A DNA stretch of 64,000 nucleotides, from the NCBI RefSeq assembly GCF_949987535.1, contig NW_026645885.1, positions 124,001 through 188,000 of the forward strand, in the 5' to 3' direction. This stretch comes from Balaenoptera acutorostrata (taxonomy: Eukaryota > Chordata > Mammalia > Artiodactyla > Balaenopteridae). Below the pieces are notes generated by a model, which was given only the letters and a program-made list of their open reading frames with translations, made no database searches and was not told the DNA's origin. Positions within the stretch are counted from its first letter, which is position 1, and every line of letters starts with the position of its first letter. Position numbers and translations under genes: made by a program. Below, one piece after another: positions 12,266-24,571 of the stretch.

Positions 12266-14023
12266 TTGGCCAAAAACGGCGTATGCGTTTTTTCCTGAAT
12301 ATATTCAGGAAAAAACGCATACGACCTTTTTGGCCAACCAAGCAACCTGGAAAGGCCAATCAGCGCTCCAAAGAAGTCTCGCTTCCAAGCGGGCAAAAGG
12401 GCCATGCGGAAAAAAGTGTCCAAACCAGAAATGCAGGACCGGCCATGGAGAAATGGGAGCCTTGCTACGCTGATGGGTGGGATGTAAATTGCCAACAGCC
12501 ACTCTGGAGAAGTGTACGGTGTGTTCTGAAACATCTAAAAAACACAGCTTGGAGAGCATAGGGCACTTCCACTCATGGGCGTATCAATTGGGAAAACTAA
12601 AAATCAGCAAGACACAGGCACCCCAAAATTTAGGGCTGCTCTGTTGACAAGAACCCCCACTTCATTACACCTTAAATATCCTAGGAAAGCGAAAAATGGA
12701 TAAAGAAGTTGGGGTCCTCATGTACAATGGAATATCACTCAGCCATGAAATCCACGTCATAAGGCTAGTAGCAGCACGATGAGTGGAATTAGGTACGACG
12801 ATTCTAAGTGAAATAAGTCACAGAGAAAAAGACACTTATCATAAGATATCACTTAGAGAGGGAATGTAAAAACCGCTACACTTGAACTGAATTACAAAAC
12901 AGAACAGAGTCACAGGTTTAGGAAACACACTATGGCTGCTGAACGGGAAAGGTGAGGTGGGGTGATGCATAAAACAAGGGTTTCAAATTAGCTCAGATAC
13001 CGTTCCATAAACCCAATATGTAAGAGACAAGACCTATTCCTTTTTCAGTGAACTGGACTCAACACCCCCTATTCACCGCACAAGAATATATCTGACTAGT
13101 AAGAATCTTCAAACCTATATATTGATATCTCTCCGTAAGTGAGTCAAGGGGGTGTAAAGCGGCATAAACACAGCCGTGAAAAGCAGCTAAACCCCATCAT
13201 AAAAATAAATTACTTTTCAAAACCCGTGAAACAAAGACAGTGAAAGAGAGAGAAATTCTTACAAAATTCGTTCAGGGGCTGTGATGCAACCTGGATTGAC
13301 CATATCTAGACCCACAGCTGATTGAGACATAAGGGTGGACACTCTTGGGGCTGAGAGGTTCGGTGAGGTTGGGTGAGCCAACGCAGACCCTTTCAAGTAA
13401 TACTGCATGGTACCCATCCCATGGGTCCCAAATCTCCAGGTTCAAGGGCATCTTCCTACGTCGAAAACAGGCATGAGAAACCCAGAAGATGGTACACCGT
13501 GTGATCGGGAAAGGTTTCTAAAACGCACCTCATTTCTCATCTCCTTTGCTCGGGTTCGCCATTCCAGCCGATTTACTAGCCATCTCCCTCCTTGGAGAAT
13601 CAGCACCTTTAACCTCCTGTTCCGTACAGGTTGCAATTTGTCCAGAGGATGAAGGGGAAGAGGGGGAACCAATGAGAGACTAGCTCTAGGTGTTGGGACA
13701 GGCACAGGTCACTCTATTTTCCCATCAGGAAGAAGAATTAAGCACAAGCTCAGCCTGCCCCCAGAACCAGAAGAGGGTCTGAAGCAATCCTGCGCTTTTG
13801 CGGCCAGCTCCCAAAAAAGCGAGTTGAAAAATGGAGCTCAGGGGCACTGCAATTCACAAACCTGCAGAGTTTTAAATGATACCTCTCGTCCACAAATATA
13901 TTAAGGGAAGGCAACGAAGAGGCTTTGAAAGCAAGGCAGAATTGCAGGAAACAGATTTCAGGAGGTAGATTCGAATCGCCTTGAAAGCACATGAAAAGCG
14001 GCAAAACGTGGACAATGATGCCC
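12266..14023 (+). repeat. Satellite monomer M7 (1,758 bp), palindrome with two mismatches
   Basis: In palindrome 12266-12337 the left arm reads AAAAACGGCG and the right arm CGACC, two independent unpaired changes. Variants: CTTCCAAGCGGGC near 12382, GTATCAATTGGG near 12582, CATGAAATCCACG near 12744, GTGGAATTAGG near 12782, TATATATTGATATCTC near 13115, CCCCATCATAAAA near 13191 and GATGAAGGGGAAG near 13638. Confidence 0.95.
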
Positions 14024-15782
14024 TTGGCCAAAAAGGGCGTATGCGTTTTTTCCTGAATATATTCAGGAAAAAACGCATACGCCCTTTTTGGCCAACCAAG
14101 CAACCTGGAAAGGCCAATCAGCGCTCCAAAGAAGTCTCGCTTCCCAGCGGGCAAAAGGGCCATGCCGAAAAAAGTGTCCAAACCAGAAATGCAGGACCGG
14201 ACATGGAGAAATGGGAGCCTTGCTACGCTGATGGGCGGGATGTAAATTGCCAACAGCCACTCTGGAGAAGTGTACGGTGTGTTCTGAAACATCTAAAAAA
14301 CACAGCTTGGAGAGCATAGGGCACTTCCACTCATGGGCGTATAAATTGGGAAAACTAAAAATCAGCAAGACACAGGCACCCCAAAGTTTAGGGCTGCTCT
14401 GTGGACAAGAACCCCCACTTCATTACACCTTAAATATCCTAGGAAAGCGAAAAATGGATAAAGAAGTTGTGGTCCTCATGTACAATGGAATATCACTCAG
14501 CCAGGAAATCAACGTCATAAGGCTAGTACCAGCACGATGAGTGGATTTAGGTACGACGATTCTAAGTGAAATAAGTCACACAGAAAAAGACACTTATCAT
14601 AAGATATCACTTAGAGAGGGAATGTAAAAAACCGCTACACTTGAACTGAATTACAAAACAGAACAGAGTCACACGTTTAGGAAACACACTATGGCTGCTG
14701 AACGGGAAAGGTGAGGTGGGGTGATGCATAAAACAAGGGTTTCAAATTAGCTCAGATACCGTTCCATAAACCCAATATGTAAGAGACAAGACCTATTCCT
14801 TTTTCAGTGAACTGGACTCAACACCCCCTATTCACCGCACAAGAATATATCTGACTAGTAAGAATCTTCAAACCTATGTATTGATATCTCTCCATAAGTG
14901 AGTCAAGGGGGTGTAAACCGGCATAAACACAGCCGTGAAAAGCAGCTAAACCCCATTATAAAAATAAATTACTTTTCAAAACCCGTGAAACAAAGACAGT
15001 GAAAGAGAGAGAAATTCTTACAAAATTCGTTCAGGGGCTGTGATGCAACCTGGATTGACCATATCTAGACCCACAGCTGATTGAGACATAAGGGTGGACA
15101 CTCTTGGGGCTGAGAGGTTCGGTGAGGTTGGGTGAGCCAACGCAGACCCTTTCAAGTAATACTGCATGGTACCCATCCCATGGGTCCCAAATCTCCAGGT
15201 TCAAGGGCATCTTCCTACGTCGAAAACAGGCATGAAAACCCAGGAGATGGTACACCGTGTGATCGGGAAAGGTTTCTAAAACGCACCTCATTTCTCATCT
15301 CCTTTGCTCGGGTTCGCCATTCCAGCCGATTTACTAGCCATCTCCCTCCTTGGAGAATCAGCACCTTTAACCTCCTGTTCCGTACAGGTTGCAATTTGTC
15401 CAGAGGATGAACAGGAAGAGGGGGAACCAATGAGAGACTAGCTCTAGGTGTTGGGACAGGCACAGGTCACTCTATTTTCCCATCAGGAAGAAGAATTAAG
15501 CACAAGCTCAGCCTGCCCCCCAGAACCAGAAGAGGGTCTGAAGCAATCCTGCGCTTTTGCGGCCAGCTCCCAAAAAAGCGAGTTGAAAAATGGAGCTCAG
15601 GGGCACTGCAATTCACAAACCTGCAGAGTTTTAAATGATACCTCTCGTCCACAAATATATTAAGGGAAGGCAACGAAGAGGCTTTGAAAGCAAGGCAGAA
15701 TTGCAGGAAACAGATTTCAGGAGGTAGATTCGAATCGTCTTGAAAGCACATGAAAAGCGGCAAAACGTGGACAATGATGCCC
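14024..15782 (+). repeat. Satellite monomer M8 (1,759 bp)
   Basis: Palindrome 14024-14095 is perfect (G/C). Variants: CATGCCGAAAAAAG near 14161, CCGGACATGG near 14197, GATGGGCGGG near 14230, CTGTGGACAAG near 14399, GTTGTGGTCC near 14465, GTAAACCGGC near 14913, and a 1-bp deletion giving GGCATGAAAACCC near 15228. Confidence 0.95.
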
Positions 15783-17540
15783 TTGGCCAAAAAGGGCGTA
15801 TGCGTTTTTTCCGGAATATATTCAGGAAAAAACGCATACGCCCTTTTTGGCCAACCAAGCAACCTGGAAAGGCCAATCAGCGCTCCAAAGAAGTCTCGCT
15901 TCCCAGCGGGCAAAAGGGCCATGCGGAAAAAAGTGTCCAAACCAGAAATGCAGGACCGGCCATGGAGAAATGGGAGCCTTGCTACGCTGATGGGTGGGAT
16001 GTAAATTGCCAACAGCCACTCTGGAGAAGTGTACGGTGTGTTCTGAAACATCTAAAAAACACAGCTTGGAGAGCATAGGGCACTTCCACTCATGGGCGTA
16101 TAAATTGGGAAAACTAAAAATCAGCAAGACACAGGCACCCCAAAGTTTAGGGCTGCTCTGTTGACAAGAACCCCCACTTCATTACACCTTAAATATCCTA
16201 GGAAAGCGAAAAATGGATAAAGAAGTTGGGGTCCTCATGTACAATGGAATATCACTCAGCCATGAAATCCACGTCATAAGGCTAGTAGCAGCACGATGAG
16301 TGGAATTAGGTACGACGATTCTAAGTGAAATAAGTCACAGAGAAAAAGACACTTATCATAAGATATCACTTAGAGAGGGAATGTAAAAACCGCTACACTT
16401 GAACTGAATTACAAAACAGAACAGAGTCACACGTTTAGGAAACACACTATGGCTGCTGAACGGGAAAGGTGAGGTGGGGTGATGCATAAAACAAGGGTTT
16501 CAAATTAGCTCAGATACCGTTCCATAAACCCAATATGTAAGAGACAAGACCTATTCCTTTTTCAGTGAACTGGACTCAACACCCCCTATTCACCGCACAA
16601 GAATATATCTGACTAGTAAGAATCTTCAAACCTATATATTGATATCTCTCCGTAAGTGAGTCAAGGGGGTGTAAAGCGGCATAAACACAGCCGTGAAAAG
16701 CAGCTAAACCCCATCATAAAAATAAATTACTTTTCAAAACCCGTGAAACAAAGACAGTGAAAGAGAGAGAAATTCTTACAAAATTCGTTCAGGGGCTGTG
16801 ATGCAACCTGGATTGACCATATCTAGACCCACAGCTGATTGAGACATAAGGGTGGACACTCTTGGGGCTGAGAGGTTCGGTGAGGTTGGGTGAGCCAACG
16901 CAGACCCTTTCAAGTCATACTGCATGGTACCCATCCCATGGGTCCCAAATCTCCAGGTTCAAGGGCATCTTCCTACGTCGAAAACAGGCATGAGAAACCC
17001 AGAAGATGGTACACCGTGTGATCGGGAAAGGTTTCTAAAACGCACCTCATTTCTCATCTCCTTTGCTCGGGTTCGCCATTCCAGCCGATTTACTAGCCAT
17101 CTCCCTCCTTGGAGAATCAGCACCTTTAACCTCCTGTTCCGTACAGGTTGCAATTTGTCCAGAGGATGAAGGGGAAGAGGGGGAACCAATGAGAGACTAG
17201 CTCTAGGTGTTGGGACAGGCACAGGTCACTCTATTTTCCCATCAGGAAGAAGAATTAAGCACAAGCTCAACCTGCCACCAGAACCAGAAGAGGGTCTGAA
17301 GCAATCCTGCGCTTTTGCGGCCAGCTCCCAAAAAAGCGAGTTGAAAAATGGAGCTCAGGGGCACTGCAATTCACAAACCTGCAGAGTTTTAAATGATACC
17401 TCTCGTCCACAAATATATTAAGGGAAGGCAACGAAGAGGCTTTGAAAGCAAGGCAGAATTGCAGGAAACAGATTTCAGGAGGTAGATTCGAATCGCCTTG
17501 AAAGCACATGAAAAGCGGCAAAACGTGGACAATGATGCCC
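15783..17540 (+). repeat. Satellite monomer M9 (1,758 bp)
   Basis: Palindrome 15783-15854 has one mismatch (CCGG in the left arm), as in M5. Variants resemble M7: CATGAAATCCACG near 16260, GTGGAATTAGG near 16299, TATATATTGATATCTC near 16633 and CCCCATCATAAAA near 16709; the tail has CTCAACCTGCCACCAG near 17266. Confidence 0.95.
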
Positions 17541-19299
17541 TTGGCCAAAAAGGGCGTATGCGTTTTTTCCTGAATATATTCAGGAAAAAACGCATACGCC
17601 CTTTTTGGCCAACCAAGCAACCTGGAAAGGCCAATCAGCGCTCCAAAGAAGTCTCGCTTCCCAGCGGGCAAAAGGGCCATGCCGAAAAAAGTGTCCAAAC
17701 CAGAAATGCAGGACCGGACATGGAGAAATGGGAGCCTTGCTACGCTGATGGGTGGGATGTAAATTGCCAACAGCCACTCTGGAGAAGTGTACGGTGTGTT
17801 CTGAAACATCTAAAAAACACAGCTTGGAGAGCATAGGGCACTTCCACTCATGGGCGTATAAATTGGGAAAACTAAAAATCAGCAAGACACAGGCACCCCA
17901 AAGTTTAGGGCTGCTCTGTTGACAAGAACCCCCACTTCATTACACCTTAAATATCCTAGGAAAGCGAAAAATGGATAAAGAAGTTGTGATCCTCATGTAC
18001 AATGGAATATCACTCAGCCATGAAATCCACGTCATAAGGCTAGTAGCAGCACGATGAGTGGATTTAGGTACGACGATTCTAAGTGAAATAAGTCACACAG
18101 AAAAAGACACTTATCATAAGATATCACTTAGAGAGGGAATGTAAAAACCGCTACACTTGAACTGAATTACAAAACAGAACAGAGTCACACGTTTAGGAAA
18201 CACACTATGGCTGCTGAACGGGAAAGGTGAGGTGGGGTGATGCATAAAACAAGGGTTTCAAATTAGCTCAGATACCGTTCCATAAACCCAATATGTAAGA
18301 GACAAGACCTATTCCTTTTTCAGTGAACTGGACTCAACACCCCCTATTCACCGCACAAGAATATATCTGACTAGTAAGAATCTTCAAACCTATGTACAGA
18401 TATCTCTCCGTAAGTGAGTCAAGGGGGTGTAAAGCGGCATAAACACAGCCGTGAAAAGCAGCTAAACCCCATTATAAAAATAAATTACTTTTCAAAACCC
18501 GTGAAACAAAGACAGTGAAAGAGAGAGAAATTCTTACAAAATTCGTTCAGGGGCTGTGATGCAACCTGGATTGACCATATCTAGACCCACAGCTGATTGA
18601 GACATAAGGGTGGACACTCTTGGGGCTGAGAGGTTCGGTGAGGTTGGGTGAGCCAACGCAGACCCTTTCAAGTCATACTGCATGGTACCCATCCCATGGG
18701 TCCCAAATCTCCAGGTTCAAGGGCATCTTCCTACGTCGAAAACAGGCATGAGAAACCCAGAAGATGGTACACCGTGTGATCGGGAAAGGTTTCTAAAACG
18801 CACCTCATTTCTCATCTCCTTTGCTCGGGTTCGCCATTCCAGCCGATTTACTAGCCATCTCCCTCCTTGGAGAATCAGCACCTTTAACCTCCTGTTCCGT
18901 ACAGGTTGCAATTTGTCCTGAGGATGAACGGGAAGAGGGGGAACCAATGAGAGACTAGCTCTAGGTGTTGGGACAGGCACAGGTCACTCTATTTTCCCAT
19001 CAGGAAGAAGAATTAAGCACAAGCTCAGCCTGCCCCCCAGAACCAGAAGAGGGCCTGAAGCAATCCTGCGCTTTTGCGGCCAGCTCCCAAAAAAGCGAGT
19101 TGAAAAATGGAGCTCAGGGGCACTGCAATTCACAAACCTGCAGAGTTTTAAATGATACCTCTCGTCCACAAATATATTAAGGGAAGGCAACGAAGAGGCT
19201 TTGAAAGCAAGGCAGAATTGCAGGAAACAGATTTCAGGAGGTAGATTCGAATCGCCTTGAAAGCACATGAAAAGCGGCAAAACGTGGACAATGATGCCC
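17541..19299 (+). repeat. Satellite monomer M10 (1,759 bp)
   Basis: Palindrome 17541-17612 is perfect (G/C). Variants: CATGCCGAAAAAAG near 17678, CCGGACATGG near 17714, GTTGTGATCC near 17983, CATGAAATCCACG near 18019 and TATGTACAGATATC near 18391. The GTTGTGATCC and TATGTACAG variants recur only in M14, 7,031 bp downstream. Confidence 0.95.
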
Positions 19300-21057
19300 T
19301 TGGCCAAAAAGGGCGTATGCGTTTTTTCCTGAATATATTCAGGAAAAAACGCATACGCCCTTTTTGGCCAACCAAGCAACCTGGAAAGGCCAATCAGCGC
19401 TCCAAAGAAGTCTCGCTTCCCAGCGGGCAAAAGGGCCATGCGGAAAAAAGTGTCCAAACCAGAAATGCAGGACCGGCCATGGAGAAATGGGAGCCTTGCT
19501 ACGCTGATGGGTGGGATGTAAATTGCCAACAGCCACTCTGGAGAAGTGTACGGTGTGTTCTGAAACATCTAAAAAACACAGCTTGGAGAGCATAGGGCAC
19601 TTCCACTCATGGGCGTCTAAATTGGGAAAACTAAAAATCAGCAAGACACAGGCACCCCAAAGTTTAGGGCTGCTCTGTTGACAAGAACCCCCACTTCATT
19701 ACACCTTAAATATCCTAGGAAAGAGAAAAATGGATAAAGAAGTTGGGGTCCTCATGTACAATGGAATATCACTCAGCCAGGAAATCAACGTCATAAGGCT
19801 AGTAGCAGCACGATGAGTGGATTTAGGTACGACGATTCTAAGTGAAATAAGTCACACAGAAAAAGACACTTATCATAAGATATCACTTCTAGAGGGAATG
19901 TAGAACCGCTACACTTGAACTGAATTACAAAACAGAACAGAGTCACAGGTTTAGGAAACACACTATGGCTGCTGAACGGGAAAGGTGAGGTGGGGTGATG
20001 CATAAAACAAGGGTTTCAAATTAGCTCAGATACCGTTCCATAAACCCAATATGTAAGAGACAAGACCTATTCCTTGCTCAGTGAACTGGACTCAACACCC
20101 CCTATTCACCGCACAAGAATATATCTGACTAGGAAGAATCTTCAAACCTATGTATTGATATCTCTCTGTAAGTGAGTCAAGGGGGTGTAAAGCGGCATAA
20201 ACACAGCCGTGAAAAGCAGCTAAACCCCATTATAAAAATAAATTACTTTTCAAAACCCGTAAAACAAAGACAGTGAAAGAGAGAGAAATTCTTACAAAAT
20301 TCGTTCAGGGGCTGTGATGCAACCTGGATTGACCATATCTAGACCCACAGCTGATTGAGACATAAGGGTGGACACTCTTGGGGCTGAGAGGTTCGGTGAG
20401 GTTGGGTGAGCCAACGCAGACCCTTTCAAGTAATACTGCATGGTACCCATCCCATGGGTCCCAAATCTCCAGGTTCAAGGGCATCTTCCTACATCGAAAA
20501 CAGGCATGAGAAACCCAGAAGATGGAACACCGTGTGATCGGGAAAGGTTTCTAAAACGCACCTCATTTCTCATCTCCTTTGCTCGGGTTCGCCATTCCAG
20601 CCGATTTACTAGCCATCTCCCTCCTTGGAGAATCAGCACCTTTAACCTCCTGTTCCGTACAGGCTGCAATTTGTTCTGAGGATGAACGGGAAGAGGGGGA
20701 ACCAATGAGAGACTAGCTCTAGGAGTTGGGACAGGCACAGGTCACTCTATTTTCCCATCAGGAAGAAGAATTAAGCACAAGCTCAGCCTGCCCCCCAGAA
20801 CCAGAAGAGGGCCTGAAGCAATCCTGCGCTTTTGCGGCCAGCTCCCAAAAAAGCGAGTTGAAAAATGGAGCTCAGGGGCACTGCAATTCACAAACATGCA
20901 GAGTTTTAAATGATACCTCTCGTCCACAAATATATTAAGGGAAGGCAACGAAGAGGCTTTGAAAGCAAGGCAGAATTGCAGGAAACAGATTTCAGGAGGT
21001 AGATTCGAATCGCCTTGAAAGCACATGAAAAGCGGCAAAACGTGGACAATGATGCCC
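19300..21057 (+). repeat. Satellite monomer M11 (1,758 bp)
   Basis: Palindrome 19300-19371 is perfect (G/C). Variants: GCGTCTAAATTG near 19613, CCTTGCTCAGTG near 20072, CTAGGAAGAATC near 20130, CCCGTAAAAC near 20256, CCTACATCG near 20488, CTGCAATTTGTTCTG near 20664 and CTCTAGGAGTTGGG near 20717. The last three begin the 'type B' tail seen in many later copies. Confidence 0.95.
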
Positions 21058-22813
21058 TTGGCCAAAAAGGGCGTATGCGTTTTTTCCTGAATATATTCAG
21101 GAAAAAACGCATACGCCCTTTTTGGCCAACCAAGCAACCTGGAAAGGCCAATCAGCGCTCCAAAGAAGTCTCGCTTCCCAGCGGGCAAAAGGGCCATGCG
21201 GAAAAGTGTCCAAACCAGAAATGCAGGACCGGCCATGGAGAAATGGGAGCCTTGCTACGCTGATGGGTGGGATGTAAATTGCCAACAGCCACTCTGGAGA
21301 AGTGTACGGTGTGTTCTGAAACATCTAAAAAACACAGCTTGGAGAGCATAGGGCACTTCCACTCATGGGCGTCTAAATTGGGAAAACTAAAAATCAGCAA
21401 GACACAGGCACCCCAAAGTTTAGGGCTGCTCTGTTGACAAGAACCCCCACTTCATTACACCTTAAATATCCTAGGAAAGAGAAAAATGGATAAAGAAGTT
21501 GGGGTCCTCATGTACAATGGAATATCACTCAGCCAGGAAATCAACGTCATAAGGCTAGTAGCAGCACGATGAGTGGATTTAGGTACGACGATTCTAAGTG
21601 AAATAAGTCACACAGAAAAAGACACTTATCATAAGATATCACTTCTAGAGGGAATGTAGAACCGCTACACTTGAACTGAATTACAAAACAGAACAGAGTC
21701 ACAGGTTTAGGAAACACACTATGGCTGCTGAACGGGAAAGGTGAGGTGGGGTGATGCATAAAACAAGGGTTTCAAATTAGCTCAGATACCGTTCCATAAA
21801 CCCAATATGTAAGAGACAAGACCTATTCCTTGCTCAGTGAACTGGACTCAACACCCCCTATTCACCGCACAAGAATATATCTGACTAGGAAGAATCTTCA
21901 AACCTATGTATTGATATCTCTCTGTAAGTGAGTCAAGGGGGTGTAAAGCGGCATAAACACAGCCGTGAAAAGCAGCTAAACCCCATTATAAAAATAAATT
22001 ACTTTTCAAAACCCGTAAAACAAAGACAGTGAAAGAGAGAGAAATTCTTACAAAATTCGTTCAGGGGCTGTGATGCAACCTGGATTGACCATATCTAGAC
22101 CCACAGCTGATTGAGACATAAGGGTGGACACTCTTGGGGCTGAGAGGTTCGGTGAGGTTGGGTGAGCCAACGCAGACCCTTTCAAGTAATACTGCATGGT
22201 ACCCATCCCATGGGTCCCAAATCTCCAGGTTCAAGGGCATCTTCCTACATCGAAAACAGGCATGAGAAACCCAGAAGATGGAACACCGTGTGATCGGGAA
22301 AGGTTTCTAAAACGCACCTCATTTCTCATCTCCTTTGCTGGGGTTCGCCATTCCAGCCGATTTACTAGCCATCTCCCTCCTTGGAGAATCAGCACCTTTA
22401 ACCTCCTGTTCCGTACAGGCTGCAATTTGTTCTGAGGATGAACGGGAAGAGGGGGAACCAATGAGAGACTAGCTCTAGGAGTTGGGACAGGCACAGGTCA
22501 CTCTATTTTCCCATCAGGAAGAAGAATTAAGCACAAGCTCAGCCTGCCCCCCAGAACCAGAAGAGGGCCTGAAGCAATCCTGCGCTTTTGCGGCCAGCTC
22601 CCAAAAAAGCGAGTTGAAAAATGGAGCTCAGGGGCACTGCAATTCACAAACCTGCAGAGTTTTAAATGATACCTCTCGTCCACAAATATATTAAGGGAAG
22701 GCAACGAAGAGGCTTTGAAAGCAAGGCAGAATTGCAGGAAACAGATTTCAGGAGGTAGATTCGAATCGCCTTGAAAGCACATGAAAAGCGGCAAAACGTG
22801 GACAATGATGCCC
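21058..22813 (+). repeat. Satellite monomer M12 (1,756 bp)
   Basis: Palindrome 21058-21129 is perfect (G/C). A 2-base deletion gives GCGGAAAAGTGTCC near 21198. It shares GCGTCTAAATTG, CCTTGCTCAGTG, CTAGGAAGAATC and the type B tail with M11, and has TTTGCTGGGGTTCG near 22334. Confidence 0.95.
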
Positions 22814-24571
22814 TTGGCCAAAAAGGGCGTATGCCTTTTTTCCTGAATATATTCAGGAAAAAACGCATACGCCCTTTTTGGCCAACCAAGCAACCTGGAA
22901 AGGCCAATCAGCGCTCCAAAGAAGTCTCGCTTCCCAGCGGGCAAAACGGCCATGCGGAAAAAAGTGTCCAAACCAGAAATGCAGGACCGGCCATGGAGAA
23001 ATGGGAGCCTTGCTACGCTGATGGGTGGGATGTAAATTGCCAACAGCCACTCTGGAGAAGTGTACGGTGTGTTCTGAAACATCTAAAAAACACAGCTTGG
23101 AGAGCATAGGGCACTTCCACTCATGGGCGTATCAATTGGGAAAACTAAAAATCAGCAAGACACAGGCACCCCAAAGTTTAGGGCTGCTCTGTTGACAAGA
23201 ACCCCCACTTCATTACACCTTAAATATCCTAGGAAAGCGAAAAATGGATAAAGAAGTTGGGGTCCTCATGTACAATGGAATATCACTCAGCCATGAAATC
23301 CACGTCATAAGGCTAGTAGCAGCACGATGAGTGGAATTAGGTACGACGATTCTAAGTGAAATAAGTCACACAGAAAAAGACACTTATCATAAGATATCAC
23401 TTCGAGAGGGAATGTAAAAACCGCTACACTTGAACTGAATTACAAAACAGAACAGAGTCACACGTTTAGAAAACACACTATGGCTGCTGAACGGGCAAGG
23501 TGAGGTGGGGTGATGCATAAAACAAGGGTTTCAAATTAGCTCAGATACCGTTCCATAAACCCAATATGTAAGAGACAAGACCTATTCCTTTTTCAGTGAA
23601 CTGGACTCAACACCCCCTATTCACCGCACAAGAATATATCTGACTAGTAAGAATCTTCAAACCTATATATTGATATCTCTCCGTAAGTGAGTCAAGGGGG
23701 TGTAAAGCGGCATAAACACAGCCGTGAAAAGCAGCTAAACCCCATCATAAAAATAAATTACTTTTCAAAACCCGTGAAACAAAGACAGTGAAAGAGAGAG
23801 AAATTCTTACAAAATTCGTTCAGGGGCTGTGATGCAACCTGGATTGACCATATCTAGACCCACAGCTGATTGAGACATAAGGGTGGACACTCTTGGGGCT
23901 GAGAGGTTCGGTGAGGTTGGGTGAGCCAACGCAGACCCTTTCAAGTAATACTGCATGGTACCCATCCCATGGGTCCCAAATCTCCAGGTTCAAGGGCATC
24001 TTCCTACGTCGAAAACAGGCATGAGAAACCCAGAAGATGGTACACCGTGTGATCGGGAAAGGTTTCTAAAACGCACCTCATTTCTCATCTCCTTTGCTCG
24101 GGTTCGCCATTCCAGCCGATTTACTAGCCATCTCCCTCCTTGGAGAATCAGCACCTTTAACCTCCTGTTCCGTACAGGTTGCAATTTGTCCAGAGGATGA
24201 AGGGGAAGAGGGGGAACCAATGAGAGACTAGCTCTAGGTGTTGGGACAGGCACAGGTCACTCTATTTTCCCATCAGGAAGAAGAATTAAGCACAAGCTCA
24301 ACCTGCCCCCAGAACCAGATGAGGGTCTGAAGCAATCCTGCGCTTTTGCGGCCAGCTCCCAAAAAAGCGAGTTGAAAAATGGAGCTCAGGGGCACTGCAA
24401 TTCACAAACCTGCAGAGTTTTAAATGATACCTCTCGTCCACAAATATATTAAGGGAAGGCAACGAAGAGGCTTTGAAAGCAAGGCAGAATTGCAGGAAAC
24501 AGATTTCAGGAGGTAGATTCGAATCGCCTTGAAAGCACATGAAAAGCGGCAAAACGTGGACAATGATGCCC
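22814..24571 (+). repeat. Satellite monomer M13 (1,758 bp), C/C palindrome
   Basis: Palindrome 22814-22885 is mismatched at 22835 and 22864 (C/C). Variants: GCAAAACGGCC near 22942, GTATCAATTGGG near 23128, CATGAAATCCACG near 23292, CTTCGAGAGGG near 23400, GGGCAAGGTG near 23493, TATATATTG near 23663, CCCCATCATAAAA near 23740 and CCAGATGAGG near 24315. The middle part resembles M7 and M9. Confidence 0.95.

Larger units (their letters stand above)
12266..19299 (+). repeat. Two-unit higher-order repeat: M7-M8 duplicated as M9-M10
   Basis: Variants alternate with a two-monomer period of 3,517 bp. M7 and M9 share GTGGAATTAGG, CACAGAGAAAAAG, TATATATTGATATC and CCCCATCATAAAA. M8 and M10 share CATGCCGAAAAAAG and CCGGACATGG. 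The two dimers are not identical: M8 has GATGGGCGGG and CTGTGGACAAG where M10 has GATGGGTGGG and CTGTTGACAAG. The dimer type recurs once more as M13-M14. Confidence 0.85.
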
